Positions 53,676-63,775 of a stretch of 64,000 nucleotides of DNA are shown one piece after another (the stretch's first letter is position 1; every line of letters begins with the position of its first letter). The notes beneath the pieces were generated by a model. The model did no database searches. It saw nothing but the letters and a program-made list of their open reading frames with translations, and was not told the DNA's origin. The translations under genes and the position numbers were made by a program. Source of the stretch: Bacillota bacterium (GTDB lineage Bacteria > Bacillota > Limnochordia > DTU087); assembly GCA_012798695.1 (NCBI GenBank), contig JAAZMR010000076.1, positions 1 through 64,000 on the forward strand, in the 5' to 3' direction.

Positions 53676-55288
53676 TATACATCTTCAACAGCATCTAGCC
53701 TAAACCTGGTTACCAATGTCAACAACTCCTGAGCAACACGGCTTAACCCTTCAGCTTGGCTGGCTACCTCTTCGATGGTGGCTGACTGTTCTTCAGTCGC
53801 CGCGGCCATCTGCTGGCTACCTTCTACCACGACATCGGCACCCTGAGCTACCTTGTCAATCTCATCCGACATGTTTTCAATGGCATCTAAAATACCGCGC
53901 AAATGCTCCCCGCTTTCACTGGCCACATCTAGGCTCCTTACTGCCTGCTGTGCTCCTTTCTGCATTTCTATCACAACCTGCTCGGTATCCTTTTGGATGT
54001 CACCAACCAGTCCCGTGATCTCCCTCGTTGCTCTGGTAGACTGTTCTGCTAGTTTGCGAACTTCTTCAGCCACAACAGCAAAGCCCCGACCATACTCCCC
54101 GGCGCGAGCAGCCTCGATGGCGGCATTCAAGGCCAGAAGGTTTGTTTGCTCGGCAATATCGGTTATGGTATCAACTATCTGATTGATTTCTCGCGAACGA
54201 TCACCCAAGCCGGCTACAGCACCCGCCAATCTGTTCATGTCACTTTGAAGCCGGGCCGTCTCCTGTACGATCCGCTCTAAAGCTGAATTACCTCCAGCAG
54301 CCCGAATCGAGATGTCTCGGGCTGACTCAGTCATCACTTCTGATGTCTCTCCTACTACCTGGGCGGTGGCGGCAAACTCACTGGCAGTGGTGGCTACTTC
54401 CTCGATCGAGGCACCTGTCTCCTGGGTAGAGGCCGTCAGTTGCTGGCTGACACTGGCAAGCTCACTGGCAGTGCCACCTATGCGTGCAATCAAAGCACCC
54501 ATGTCTCTTCGTAGCTTCTCCAAGGCTCCTACCAGCTTTCCGATCTCATCTTCAACCGTCTCTTGCATCCGAACAGTGAAATCACCCGCAGCCATGCGTT
54601 CCGACTGGTGTACCAAGCCCTTAACTCTTCTAGCTATATCCGCCACGATTAGGTAAGAGATTACAAGACCGACCCCGGCCACGAATACTGTAACCAAACT
54701 CACCCACAAAACGATGCTGCGCTTGCTCTTCCTGGCATCTTCCTTGAGCACCTCAATGACATTATCGTAGCCTTCTTCCATTTCATCCAGGTAACCTCGA
54801 GTCTTCTCAAACAGCTCTGCTTCTTTGGGCAACAGGGTCATGGCTAGTCTGGTGTTTCGGTCTCCAAGCATAGACCGCCAGATTTGATCGGCGCATTGCG
54901 TGTACTCCCTAAAATGCGTGCGAAACTCTGTGTCCAGCTCTTCTACTCCCTCGAATAGTATGGCCTCAATAGCAGCTGAGCTTTCGAATCGATCACGGGT
55001 TTGCTCGATATTCTCATCATAGACTGCCTTCAATTCCCGTAAAGAGGTATCATCTTCTGAGCTGAGAGCAGCCATCAGTGCTACCCTAGCCTGCTGAAAA
55101 TCTCGGTCAGCATTTAACAGGAACGAATAGGCAGGGACATATCCTTCGTCATATAGCACTATCAGCTTGTCCAGTGTGTTGACTCCCCAATAACCTATGT
55201 AACTGACAATGCACAAAGCAATGGTGAAAAACACGACTAATCCGTATAATCTCCGACTAATCGATCTACCCTTGGCTTTCTCAGGCAT
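53675..55288 (-). CDS. methyl-accepting chemotaxis protein
   Basis: The 537-residue receptor starts at ATG 55288. TM1 (about 13-34) is followed by a helical extracytoplasmic ligand domain of about 155 residues resembling the four-helix-bundle MCP sensor, then TM2 (about 187-210) and a HAMP linker. The signalling hairpin tip is [25 protein letters not shown]-like, within the motif [20 protein letters not shown]. There is no C-terminal CheR pentapeptide. The upstream frame to 55411 lacks a ribosome site. Its ligand is unknown, and no other chemotaxis genes are present. Confidence 0.92.
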   Translation of the reverse strand: MPEKAKGRSISRRLYGLVVFFTIALCIVSYIGYWGVNTLDKLIVLYDEGYVPAYSFLLNADRDFQQARVALMAALSSEDDTSLRELKAVYDENIEQTRDRFESSAAIEAILFEGVEELDTEFRTHFREYTQCADQIWRSMLGDRNTRLAMTLLPKEAELFEKTRGYLDEMEEGYDNVIEVLKEDARKSKRSIVLWVSLVTVFVAGVGLVISYLIVADIARRVKGLVHQSERMAAGDFTVRMQETVEDEIGKLVGALEKLRRDMGALIARIGGTASELASVSQQLTASTQETGASIEEVATTASEFAATAQVVGETSEVMTESARDISIRAAGGNSALERIVQETARLQSDMNRLAGAVAGLGDRSREINQIVDTITDIAEQTNLLALNAAIEAARAGEYGRGFAVVAEEVRKLAEQSTRATREITGLVGDIQKDTEQVVIEMQKGAQQAVRSLDVASESGEHLRGILDAIENMSDEIDKVAQGADVVVEGSQQMAAATEEQSATIEEVASQAEGLSRVAQELLTLVTRFRLDAVEDV

Positions 55289-55504
55289 TTGGTGTACCTT
55301 CTCCTTTTGCTCACCCTCACCTAGATGAGGTGAGATGAACTTGTGATAGACTGGTGTGTCACTTTCTCCAGCTTCCTTCGATAGATTAGCACAGCACCTG
55401 GGTATAATCAATCTCTTTCTGCAAACATTGCCAAATATATTCCCGCCTTTTAGTTATTCTTACTTTTCGGAAGCAGATTACGCTTGAACGGATATACCTG
55501 CATA

Positions 55505-55747
55505 TTATGGCTTTGAGACTTGTACAACGATTCCTGCCGCTATCTGCCAATCTAGTGCTATCCGAGTCGCCCCGATGATAACAATAAAGGCCGGAACACG
55601 ACGCTCCACCATAACTTCCACACCAGGGATGAGGCCATACGCAGTCAGTCGGCGCACCAATGCATCATCGGCTGGCAGACTCATGATGATCGCCCTTTGT
55701 CGTGGCGATAAAGTGGCAAGTTGAACACTATCAAGTTGGCCGGTCAT
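55505..55747 (-). CDS. feoA: FeoA family ferrous iron transport protein
   Basis: The 80-residue SH3-like protein (RLTAYGLIPGVEVMVERR, ATRIALDWQIAAGIVV) fits FeoA, which modulates FeoB. ATG 55747 lies 9 bases after AGGAGG; the longer frame from 55780 includes that site. It follows feoB, whereas feoA usually precedes feoB. Confidence 0.87.
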   Translation of the reverse strand: MTGQLDSVQLATLSPRQRAIIMSLPADDALVRRLTAYGLIPGVEVMVERRVPAFIVIIGATRIALDWQIAAGIVVQVSKP

Positions 55748-55816
55748 GAGCAGATACCTCCTGCCATCACATGCCATCACATACAGCTAGCACATTATTG
55801 CTGTGCAACGCAATGT

Positions 55817-57826
55817 CTAGACGAACCCGAGTAGGGACAATAGGCGGCTGAGCAGCATGCCAACCAGAAACGCAATGGGAAATACCGAGAAAAAGATGGT
55901 CAGCGCTATTGCCAGGCCTCGTTCCTTCACCATCATGATCAACTGAGCTATGCAGGGTATGAAGAGAGTCAATGTAACTGCGGCAACAGTCAACTGCGCG
56001 ACAGATAACTGGTCTTGCATATCATATAGGCCCGCTGCACCATAGTCCCGGCGGAAAAACCCATAGAGAAAAACATGTGCTAGGCTGGGAGGCAGACCGA
56101 GTCTTTGCATCAATGGACTCATGGCAGCAAGCACTGCCTGCAAGCCCCCAGTTGTCCGACCCAGCCAGATTACTACACTAGCCAAAATAAACAGTGGCAT
56201 AATCTCCATGAAGTACCAACTCACTCTGGTGGCAGTCTTTCTCCAGACGTTGCGGAGTGTCGGCCAGCGCAGAGGGGGCAATTCCAAGATAAACCGCGGT
56301 GGTGCCCCGGGCAAGAGATGAGACAAAAGCATACTGGCCGTAAAAGCCACCAGGCTCACCGCTAGCAGCCAGATTGCCAGTCCCGTCGGATGGTGGGAAA
56401 GAAGGGCCAGAATCACACCTAGCTGAGCAGAACACGGTATGGCTGAGGCCAGAATATAGGTAGCGATAATTCTCTCTCGCCGGGTCTCCAGTGTACGGGT
56501 CACCAATGTTGCCATGGTACCACAGCCAAACCCCAAAGTCAGCGGGATGACAGCTCTGCCACTGAGACCTATAGCCTTAAATACTCGATCCAGCAAAAAA
56601 GCCAGCCTAGGCAGGTAGCCTGAATCCTCCAGAAAGGCGAAACTGGCAAAAAACGTTGTCACAATGGGAAATACGACCGCTACCGCGTAGCGAAGCCCCA
56701 AAGTTAGGATGCCAAACTCATGGGCCAAGAGTTCCTGAATGGGGGGACTGGCTATCAAGTGGTTCACCAGGTGATTGACAAAAGGGTTGAATAGGTTAGC
56801 AAAAACCTCCCGATCGAGAAAATCTACCAAAGTCCCTGCCCCAAAGCTGCCGACAAATCGATAAAGCAATAGATACAAGATTAAGCCCAGCAGGGGTAAT
56901 CCCGTCAGGGGATTTAGAGTCAGGTTGTCGAGCCATTGGTGCCTAGATGGGCCTCGCCATTGGGTGGGCCAACGCAGAACATCGGCGAGCAGGCCTGCAC
57001 CGGTCAGTCTCCGGGCTTCGGCAATGGCCAATGGCATGGAGTAGCTGCGTGGATCTGGCCGTAGATCAGTCACTTGCCCAGAATTAGCTTGCCTACATAC
57101 CTCTTTTCGCAACAGGGCCAAAAGGTTGGCCCGATCTCGGGGACTTAGCCAACTAAGTATCTCCCTATCCCCCTCCAAGAGCAAGAGTATGATGGCCTTG
57201 GTCGAGAAAGGATATGATGAAGAGCATGTTTGCTCGGCTCTGTCCAAGTAATGCCTTACCAAGGGTGAGTATTTTGCTCTAATCGATGTGTCAATCCGGA
57301 CCGGCCCGGATGAGCCAACCATGCCTGTGGAAGCCTCTCCCTGCAGCAGTTCCTGAGTCACTAACTCCTCCAACTCACGGAGGCCCCATCCCGAGGTACC
57401 GATTGTAGGCACACATGGTATACCCAATCGCCGACTCAGGTTTTCGATATCTACGGCTAATCCCCAGTACTCTACCTCATCATACATGTTCAGTACTAAG
57501 ATCAACCGAAACCCGGCTTCCATCAGAGCAAGAGTCAAAGGCAGAGATCGCTCGAGATTCTTAGTGTCGACTATGTGAAGCAATAACGTGAACTGCTCCA
57601 TCCACAGCAGGCGCCGTGTAACCGCTTCTTCCTCGGTGCTAGGAAGCAAGCTATAAGTCCCTGGTGTATCAACTACCTCTACTGCAATGCTGCCCAACAA
57701 GGCATCTCCTCGAGATACTTCTACAGTAGTGCCGGGATAGTTTGAGACAGCCGCATAGCGACCAGTCAACCAATTGAATATGACGCTTTTCCCCACATTC
57801 GGAAGACCTACTAACGCAATTCTCAT
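55817..57826 (-). CDS. feoB: ferrous iron transporter FeoB
   Basis: The 669-residue protein has an N-terminal G domain (GLPNVGKSVIFNWLTG, DTPGTYSLLP, LNMYD), a helical spacer, and a membrane domain with two Gate regions. One conserved stretch is VIPLTLGFGCGTMATLVTRTLETRRERI, containing the Cys of the iron pore. It imports Fe2+ under anaerobic conditions. GTAGGTGG precedes the ATG. It is transcribed ahead of feoA. No Fur box was recognised upstream. Confidence 0.96.
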   Translation of the reverse strand: MRIALVGLPNVGKSVIFNWLTGRYAAVSNYPGTTVEVSRGDALLGSIAVEVVDTPGTYSLLPSTEEEAVTRRLLWMEQFTLLLHIVDTKNLERSLPLTLALMEAGFRLILVLNMYDEVEYWGLAVDIENLSRRLGIPCVPTIGTSGWGLRELEELVTQELLQGEASTGMVGSSGPVRIDTSIRAKYSPLVRHYLDRAEQTCSSSYPFSTKAIILLLLEGDREILSWLSPRDRANLLALLRKEVCRQANSGQVTDLRPDPRSYSMPLAIAEARRLTGAGLLADVLRWPTQWRGPSRHQWLDNLTLNPLTGLPLLGLILYLLLYRFVGSFGAGTLVDFLDREVFANLFNPFVNHLVNHLIASPPIQELLAHEFGILTLGLRYAVAVVFPIVTTFFASFAFLEDSGYLPRLAFLLDRVFKAIGLSGRAVIPLTLGFGCGTMATLVTRTLETRRERIIATYILASAIPCSAQLGVILALLSHHPTGLAIWLLAVSLVAFTASMLLSHLLPGAPPRFILELPPLRWPTLRNVWRKTATRVSWYFMEIMPLFILASVVIWLGRTTGGLQAVLAAMSPLMQRLGLPPSLAHVFLYGFFRRDYGAAGLYDMQDQLSVAQLTVAAVTLTLFIPCIAQLIMMVKERGLAIALTIFFSVFPIAFLVGMLLSRLLSLLGFV

Positions 57827-58065
57827 CTGCCCACCTACACCTCTTCTCCACGTTCCGAAGAGTTCTAAACCAGCACCTGCTGCCGCTTGTCCTCGCTTAC
57901 CTCTCTTAATTCATATGACAGATGAGTAAACATATTCCTCCTGTTCACATGGTCAATGGTGAACCATGATGCTCATAGTCCATATCATACTTTTCCCTAC
58001 AAAGAGCATAACCTCGAGCAAAGGAGCCAAACTACAAATACATAATCTCAATGGGAGGATGACAT

Positions 58066-58629
58066 ATGCATCGGTTTAGGGAGCCCGAAACCCAGTGGGA
58101 TCAACACCGCCCAGCAGGCCAGCCCCGTCCGCGAGAAGGTCGGTTACCAGATATGGAGGTCAAGCCGAGGCCTCTATCAAACAAGCATGCAGCTGACGGA
58201 TTGCGGCATACGCTGCAACAGACCTTGAGGCAAGACATCAATCTACGGGGCTATGGCCTGGAGGGAAACGTAATCAATGGAATAGCGCGGGTACAAGGTG
58301 TGGTGGACACTCTCGCCGAGAAGCTGTATATCAGGGAACTAGTATCAGCTATTCCTGGTATCTCGGGGTATGAAGATGGTGTAAGCATCAGTACAGATGG
58401 AGCCATCACCGATGGCCAGGTCGAGATGGAAATTGGTGAGGAACTCGATAGAGACCCCGTTCTAGGCCCAAATGTAGGAGTACAGGTGCGTGATGGTATA
58501 GCCTACCTGTTGGGCCGAGTCACATCTAGGGAAGTTGAATCAGAGGTAATGCGTCTAGCCAGCAGGGCTCGAGGTGTTGTATCAGTAGTCAGCCAGCTTC
58601 AAGTTGACCCCCGTTTGGAGAGTCCCTAA
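58066..58629 (+). CDS. protein with two BON domains
   Basis: The 187-residue protein has a charged, Pro-rich N-terminus (1-45) and two BON domains (about 48-115 and 120-185). Each shows the pattern of a short helix, NGIARVQGVVDT or DGIAYLLGRVTS, and a V/G-rich strand. BON domains commonly bind phospholipid or appear in envelope proteins. No signal peptide is present, so a cytosolic or membrane-peripheral role is likely. GGGAGGATG precedes the ATG. Confidence 0.8.
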   Translation: MHRFREPETQWDQHRPAGQPRPREGRLPDMEVKPRPLSNKHAADGLRHTLQQTLRQDINLRGYGLEGNVINGIARVQGVVDTLAEKLYIRELVSAIPGISGYEDGVSISTDGAITDGQVEMEIGEELDRDPVLGPNVGVQVRDGIAYLLGRVTSREVESEVMRLASRARGVVSVVSQLQVDPRLESP

Positions 58630-58634
58630 AACAC

Positions 58635-58672
58635 ACAGGGCACCGGCTGACTTTGTACAGCTTGTGCCCTGT
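58635..58672 (+). terminator. terminator after the BON protein gene
   Basis: ACAGGGCAC and GTGCCCTGT form a perfect 9-bp stem, followed by TTCACCCTTT. It lies 6 bases after the stop. Confidence 0.7.
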
Positions 58673-58704
58673 TTCACCCTTTGGGTGTTGAATGTGCTCC
58701 GATC

Positions 58705-59250
58705 CTAAAGGCCTAGCTCCTGACTAATTCCCTGCATGGCTTCTAGACCTAGACTAATGAACTCCTCCAACTCCATACCCAGGTCAATACAACTTAGGAT
58801 AATATCCCGGTCTGCCCCCCGTGCAAAGTTCTTTTCCCGGAAACGATTCAATACGAACTCCTTGTCAAGAGAACCCAGCTTCTTGTCGGGGTGAACCAAG
58901 GCCGCCGCGACCAAAAGGCCGGTCAGCGGGTCTGTGGCATAGAGAGCCTTATCCATCAAGGATAGGCGAGGACCTTTCTCAGCATGGGCCAGTACTGCCT
59001 GCACGATAGCAGGATCTACTTGCAGTGATTCCAGGAGTTTGGCCCCAATAACAGCATGCTTTTCGGGAGCATCCATAGTCTGCTCATAGTCTACATCATG
59101 CAGCAACCCTGCCAGGCCCCAAATTTCCTCGTCTTCACCTAGATGACGGGCAAGACGACGCATAATCGCCTCAGCTGCCAGCATATGTTTGATCAGGTTC
59201 TTTGTCTTCACGTGCTCCTTCACCAGGGCTAAAGCTTCTTCTCGTTCCAC
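58705..59250 (-). CDS. HD-domain phosphohydrolase-like protein
   Basis: The 181-residue HDIG-type protein has EEALALVKEHV, KTKNLIKHMLAAEAIMR with the first metal His, GLLHDVDYEQT (HD pair), HAVIGAKLLE and AVLAHAEKG. Its substrate is unknown; such proteins often hydrolyse nucleotides. GTG 59250 was chosen because the family N-terminus starts there. The 36 upstream codons overlap the terminator of the hyd operon (59325-59353), which argues against the longer form. Confidence 0.82.
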   Translation of the reverse strand: MEREEALALVKEHVKTKNLIKHMLAAEAIMRRLARHLGEDEEIWGLAGLLHDVDYEQTMDAPEKHAVIGAKLLESLQVDPAIVQAVLAHAEKGPRLSLMDKALYATDPLTGLLVAAALVHPDKKLGSLDKEFVLNRFREKNFARGADRDIILSCIDLGMELEEFISLGLEAMQGISQELGL

Positions 59251-59324
59251 AAGCCCCAATCTCCCCTCTAGTTTTACCGCATAACTTTCTCGGTGAAACA
59301 GGCTTCTCCTTCTATGTGAATACA

Positions 59325-59353
59325 AAGGGGCAGCCACTGTACGGCTACCCCTT
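59325..59353 (-). terminator. intrinsic terminator of the hydCBA operon
   Basis: AAGGGG-2-GCC pairs with GGC-2-CCCCTT around a 7-base loop. On the minus strand it is followed by TTTGTATTC. It lies about 30 bases after the hydA stop. Confidence 0.8.
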
Positions 59354-59381
59354 GCCATTGTCCTATCAGCTAACTGGCGTA

Positions 59382-61151
59382 TTAGCTGGCAGCACCTGCG
59401 TGTGGTGTATCTTTCTTCTCATCTGATTGTACCGCTTCACCATATTTTAGCCGAGGTACATACTGAGTATGCAGCAGCTTATGGGATTTCTCACCGAGTG
59501 GCTCACCCAAGAACTCATCATACAGCACTTTGACAGCAGGATTCTCATGGGATTTTCTCAGTGGCATGTCCTTATCGGCTGCATAGATACCCGCCATCCG
59601 CTTCGCCCGAACCTCGGTATTGGTCGGGATCGGTTGACCTCCACCGCCGATACATCCGCCGGGGGAAGCCATGATCTCGATGAAATGATACTCTGCTTTT
59701 CCTCGCTGTAGCAGCTCCATCAACTTACGGGCATTGCCTAGCCCATGTGCAACTGCAACTCTGAGGGTGGTACCATCCAAATCTACTGCAGCTTCTTTGA
59801 TACCCTCTAGTCCTCGTACCTCTGTGAAATCGAGCTTGTCTAGCGTCCGGCCCGTGACTACTTCGTAAGCAGTGCGTAAGGCTGCTTCCATTACACCACC
59901 AGTCGCACCGAAAATCAGTCCCGCACCAGTGCTGATGCCCATGGGTGCATCATATTCCCCATCAGGCAGATCACAGAAGTTAATACCGGCTTCCTTGATC
60001 ATGCGGGCAAATTCTCGTACAGTCAATACAATATCTACATCCTGATAGCCACTACTGCGCATCTCGGGCCGCCCTGCTTCAAATTTCTTAGCAGTACAAG
60101 GCATGATCGATACAGTGACGATCTTGGCCGGATCTAGACCGACTTTTTCCGGATAGTAAGTCTTGGCTAGCGCGCCAAACATCTGCTGAGGTGATTTGCA
60201 GCTTGATAAATGAGGTAGGAGTGCAGGGAACTGATGCTCGATGAACTTGATCCAGCCTGGGCTACAAGAAGTGATTAAGGGAAGTTTCCCACCTTGCTCT
60301 AGCCGCTGAAGCAACTCATTGGCTTCTTCCATAATCGTCAGATCTGCCGTGAAATCGGTATCGAAAACAGCGTCAAACCCTAGACGCCGCAGAGCAGTTA
60401 CCATCTTCCCGGTAACAACCGTACCGGGCTCTAGCCCAAACTCCTCACCTAAGGCAACTCGCACGGCTGGAGCTGTTTGTACCACCACATGGGTATCAGG
60501 ATCAGCTAACGCCTCCCAAACTTTCTCCACATCATCTTTCTCCACCAAAGCCCCCACCGGGCACACCAAAACACATTGGCCGCAATTCGTACAAGCGGTA
60601 TTGGCCAATTGCTCTTGCCAGGCAGGTGAAACTACAGTCTCAAAGCCCCGCTCCCGAGCAGCCAGCACGTTCACACCCTGGATATCACTGCAGACATTAA
60701 TGCAGCGACGACACAGAATGCATTTATTGGGATCTCGCACAATCGAAGGGGAAGAGGTATCTATCGGCAAGTGGGAACGAGCCCCTTCAAATCGCACTTC
60801 CCGGATATTGAGCTCCTGAGCTAGTTTCTGCAACTCACAGTTCTGGTTGCGTAGGCAAGTCAGACATTCTTGCGGATGGTCTGACAACAGCAATTCCACG
60901 GTTGTCCGCCTGGACTCCCTGACCAAAGGGGTGTTGGTTCTAACTTCCAGACCTTCACTCACAGGGAATACACATGATGCCTGCAAGCGACCCCTTATTT
61001 CTACGACACAGACGCGGCAAGCGCCGGTCTGGCTAACATCTTTCAAGTAACAAAGAGTTGGGATATGAATGCCAGCAGCTTCAGCCGCCTCTAAGACTGT
61101 TGAATTAGCGGGCACTGTCACTTTCTGACCGTCAATTGTGAGAGTAACCAT
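59382..61151 (-). CDS. hydA: [FeFe] hydrogenase catalytic subunit HydA
   Basis: The 589-residue subunit carries an N-terminal [2Fe-2S] domain (CRVCVVEIRG), a His-Cys3 cluster site (HPQECLTCLRNQNC) and two [4Fe-4S] motifs (CILCRRCINVC, CTNCGQCVLVC). The H-cluster signatures are TSCSPGWIKF, MPCTAKKFE and SPGGCIGGGGQP. A C-terminal extension follows. With HydB and HydC it should form an NAD- and ferredoxin-linked electron-bifurcating hydrogenase like Thermotoga HydABC. AAAGGGG precedes the ATG. Confidence 0.97.
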   Translation of the reverse strand: MVTLTIDGQKVTVPANSTVLEAAEAAGIHIPTLCYLKDVSQTGACRVCVVEIRGRLQASCVFPVSEGLEVRTNTPLVRESRRTTVELLLSDHPQECLTCLRNQNCELQKLAQELNIREVRFEGARSHLPIDTSSPSIVRDPNKCILCRRCINVCSDIQGVNVLAARERGFETVVSPAWQEQLANTACTNCGQCVLVCPVGALVEKDDVEKVWEALADPDTHVVVQTAPAVRVALGEEFGLEPGTVVTGKMVTALRRLGFDAVFDTDFTADLTIMEEANELLQRLEQGGKLPLITSCSPGWIKFIEHQFPALLPHLSSCKSPQQMFGALAKTYYPEKVGLDPAKIVTVSIMPCTAKKFEAGRPEMRSSGYQDVDIVLTVREFARMIKEAGINFCDLPDGEYDAPMGISTGAGLIFGATGGVMEAALRTAYEVVTGRTLDKLDFTEVRGLEGIKEAAVDLDGTTLRVAVAHGLGNARKLMELLQRGKAEYHFIEIMASPGGCIGGGGQPIPTNTEVRAKRMAGIYAADKDMPLRKSHENPAVKVLYDEFLGEPLGEKSHKLLHTQYVPRLKYGEAVQSDEKKDTPHAGAAS

Positions 61152-61178
61152 TCTCTTCGCCCCTTTCTGTTCGTCGAC

Positions 61179-62972
61179 CTAGCGCTTATCAATGGCATCA
61201 AACGGGCACTTCTCCTGACAGGCACCACATTTAATACAACGCTCTGTATCAATATGGTGTGGTTCCCGTCTCTTGCCACTAATAGCATCCACCGGGCAAA
61301 CCTTCGCGCAGAGGCCACAACCCCGGCACAACTCTGGGTCGATGACGAACTTCAATAAAGCTGCGCAATGACCGGCCGGACAGCGTTTTTCCCTAATATG
61401 GGCTTCATATTCATCACGGAAGTAATGGAGGGTGCTGAGAACCGGGTTGGGAGCCGATTGGCCCAGCCCACATAAGGAGCCAGCCTTGATGGTATTGGCC
61501 AGGGCTTCTAGTTTCTCAATATCCCCCTCTTCACCTTTCCCCTCGGTGATTCTAGTCAAAATCTCCAGCATCCTGGTAGTACCGATTCGACAAGGTGTAC
61601 ATTTGCCACATGACTCATCACGCGTGAAATCGAGGAAGAAACGGGCGATGTCCACCATACAGGTATCCTCGTCCATCACGATTAATCCACCAGAACCCAT
61701 CATAGAGCCGACCTGTTTGAGGGACTCATAATCCATGGGTATATCCAAATGCTCTGCAGTCAAACACCCACCGGAAGGGCCACCGGTTTGAGCCGCCTTA
61801 AACTGCTTACCATGAGGGATACCGCCACCAATCTTAAATACGATCTCCCGCAAGGTAGTACCCATAGGCACTTCTACAAGACCGGTATTATTGATATCAC
61901 CGGCGACAGCGAATACTTTCGTCCCCTTGCTCTTTTCGGTGCCTATCTGGGAGAACCACTCGGCTCCATGGAGAATAATCGGACAGATATTGGCATAGGT
62001 CTCCACATTGCTCAGCAATGTGGGCTTGCCGAAAACACCCTTAACAGCTGGGAATGGCGGTCGTGGACGGGGTTCTCCTCGTTTGCCCTCGATAGAGGTC
62101 AATAAAGCCGTTTCCTCTCCACAGACAAAGGCTCCCGCGCCTACCCGGATATCAATATCAAAACTAAAATCCGTACCAAAAATATTCCGGCCCAAAAGAC
62201 CATATCCCCGGGCCTGCTCTAGAGCCATGGACAGCCGTTCAACTGCCAACGGATACTCTGCCCTAACATAGACAAAACCCTGCTGGGCACCGACGGCATA
62301 ACCAGCTATAGCCATGGCTTCAATGACTGTATGAGGATCGCCCTCGAGAATACTGCGGTCCATAAAAGCACCAGGGTCACCTTCGTCGGCATTGCAGACC
62401 ACGTATTTCTCATTCCCCGGAGCCTTGAACGTGAACTCCCACTTTAGACCGGTCGGAAAACCTGCTCCGCCACGGCCCCTCAAGCCGGCTTTCTTGATCT
62501 CCTCAATCACCTGCTCCTGGGACATCTCACTCAATACTCTACCCAGAGCCGTATATCCATCACGAGCAATATATTCTTCAATGACTTCTGGATTGATCAC
62601 ACCGGTGTTTCTCAAGGCAATTCGATGCTGCCGGCGGAAGAAATCCATTTCCTCGGCTCGTTCGATCAGTTCTTCACTCTGAGCCGCTTTATACAAGAGC
62701 CTGCGAACAACACGACCTTTAAGGAAGTGCTCATTGACTATCTCTCTGGCATCATCCGGACTCAGCTTTTGGTAGAATACACCTTCTGGGTAAACAATCA
62801 TCACTGGACCCAGATCACAAGTGCCGATACAGCCTGTCTCCACTACCTTGACTTCCTCTGTAAGGCCTACCTTCTCCAGTTCATCCTGGAGGGCAGCTTC
62901 AACTTCCAAACAGTTGGAAGAAACACAGCCGGCGCCGGCGCATACTAGAACATGTGTGCGATATACTGCCAT
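61179..62972 (-). CDS. hydB: [FeFe] hydrogenase subunit HydB (NuoF-like flavoprotein)
   Basis: The 597-residue subunit has an N-terminal thioredoxin-like [2Fe-2S] domain (VCAGAGCVSSNC, ETGCIGTCDLGPV). A NuoF domain with FMN/NADH site GRGGAGFPTGLKW and ADEGDPGAFMDR follows, then an SLBB region, an iron-sulfur site in ESCGKCTPCRIGT, and two C-terminal [4Fe-4S] motifs (CRGCGLCAKVC, CIKCGACQEKC). It handles NAD(H) in the bifurcating complex. GGGGGAG precedes the ATG. Confidence 0.96.
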   Translation of the reverse strand: MAVYRTHVLVCAGAGCVSSNCLEVEAALQDELEKVGLTEEVKVVETGCIGTCDLGPVMIVYPEGVFYQKLSPDDAREIVNEHFLKGRVVRRLLYKAAQSEELIERAEEMDFFRRQHRIALRNTGVINPEVIEEYIARDGYTALGRVLSEMSQEQVIEEIKKAGLRGRGGAGFPTGLKWEFTFKAPGNEKYVVCNADEGDPGAFMDRSILEGDPHTVIEAMAIAGYAVGAQQGFVYVRAEYPLAVERLSMALEQARGYGLLGRNIFGTDFSFDIDIRVGAGAFVCGEETALLTSIEGKRGEPRPRPPFPAVKGVFGKPTLLSNVETYANICPIILHGAEWFSQIGTEKSKGTKVFAVAGDINNTGLVEVPMGTTLREIVFKIGGGIPHGKQFKAAQTGGPSGGCLTAEHLDIPMDYESLKQVGSMMGSGGLIVMDEDTCMVDIARFFLDFTRDESCGKCTPCRIGTTRMLEILTRITEGKGEEGDIEKLEALANTIKAGSLCGLGQSAPNPVLSTLHYFRDEYEAHIREKRCPAGHCAALLKFVIDPELCRGCGLCAKVCPVDAISGKRREPHHIDTERCIKCGACQEKCPFDAIDKR

Positions 62973-63052
62973 TGCTCATTACTCCCCCTTCACTTCAGCC
63001 CAATCCTTCTCCACCCCTGCCGGTAGCTCTGCAGGGAGGACCCCTGTTTCCA

Positions 63053-63580
63053 TCAGGCCTTGCCGTTCTTCTCAGCCTGAATATACTTGTCCAGTATTCC
63101 AGGTATATCTTCTGGTGTTAACCGTCCGTAGACATCGTCACCAATGGTCATGACTGGTGCCAATCCACATGCACCGACACAGCGAGTCACTTCTAGTGTA
63201 AAAAGACCATCGGGGCTGGTCTGGTTAATATCGATGCCCAACTGTTTCTTCAGCTCTTCCAAGACTAAAGCTGAACCTTTGACATAACAGGCTGTTCCCA
63301 GACAAACCCCAACCTTGTACTTCCCCTGAGGTTGTGATGTGAATAAGGAATAGAACGTGATTACTCCATCAATCTCGCTTAAGGGAACATCTAGACCTTC
63401 GGCGACTAGCACCTGTACATCATGGGGTAGATAGCCAAAGACTTCTTGGGCTTGGTGCAAGACGGGGATCAAAGCCCCCGGCTGTCCAGCATATTGGGCA
63501 ATAATGTCGGCCAGCTTCTGGTAGCGATCATCCTGAGCCCTTAACGACTGGCACTGGCATCCTTTGATTGCGGCTTCCAA
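63053..63580 (-). CDS. hydC: [FeFe] hydrogenase subunit HydC (NuoE-like)
   Basis: The NuoE-type [2Fe-2S] thioredoxin-like protein shows ALIPVLHQAQEVFGYLP, VCLGTACYVKGSA and EVTRCVGACGLAPV. TTG 63580 (175 residues) follows AAGGAG by 9 bases. An ATG at 63616 and the frame back to 63736 run into the leader hairpins and show no family similarity. It is the first gene of hydCBA. Confidence 0.93.
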   Translation of the reverse strand: MEAAIKGCQCQSLRAQDDRYQKLADIIAQYAGQPGALIPVLHQAQEVFGYLPHDVQVLVAEGLDVPLSEIDGVITFYSLFTSQPQGKYKVGVCLGTACYVKGSALVLEELKKQLGIDINQTSPDGLFTLEVTRCVGACGLAPVMTIGDDVYGRLTPEDIPGILDKYIQAEKNGKA

Positions 63581-63659
63581 CTTAACTCTCTCCTTCCCCT
63601 CATCGCCATACAACATGCACCAGTTGGCAATTTTGTAGGCATTTAGCACAATAAACTGC

Positions 63660-63742
63660 AATACACCCCATCCGGTTTGGGGTGTATTATTAGTGAAAGT
63701 GATAGTAATCACTTTCTTTTCAGTAAAAAGGGGCATCGCCCC
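63660..63742 (-). other. three hairpins in the hydCBA leader
   Basis: In transcript order: a terminator-like GGGGC-GAT-GCCCC stem followed by TTTTT (63725-63742), a perfect 9-bp stem GAAAGTGAT/ATCACTTTC (63695-63716), and a perfect 11-bp stem AATACACCCCA/TGGGGTGTATT (63660-63688). The first lies only about 35 bases into the transcript and could attenuate it. Confidence 0.55.
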
Positions 63743-63775
63743 CGAAACCCGGTAAGCAGTATTGACGCAACCTTA

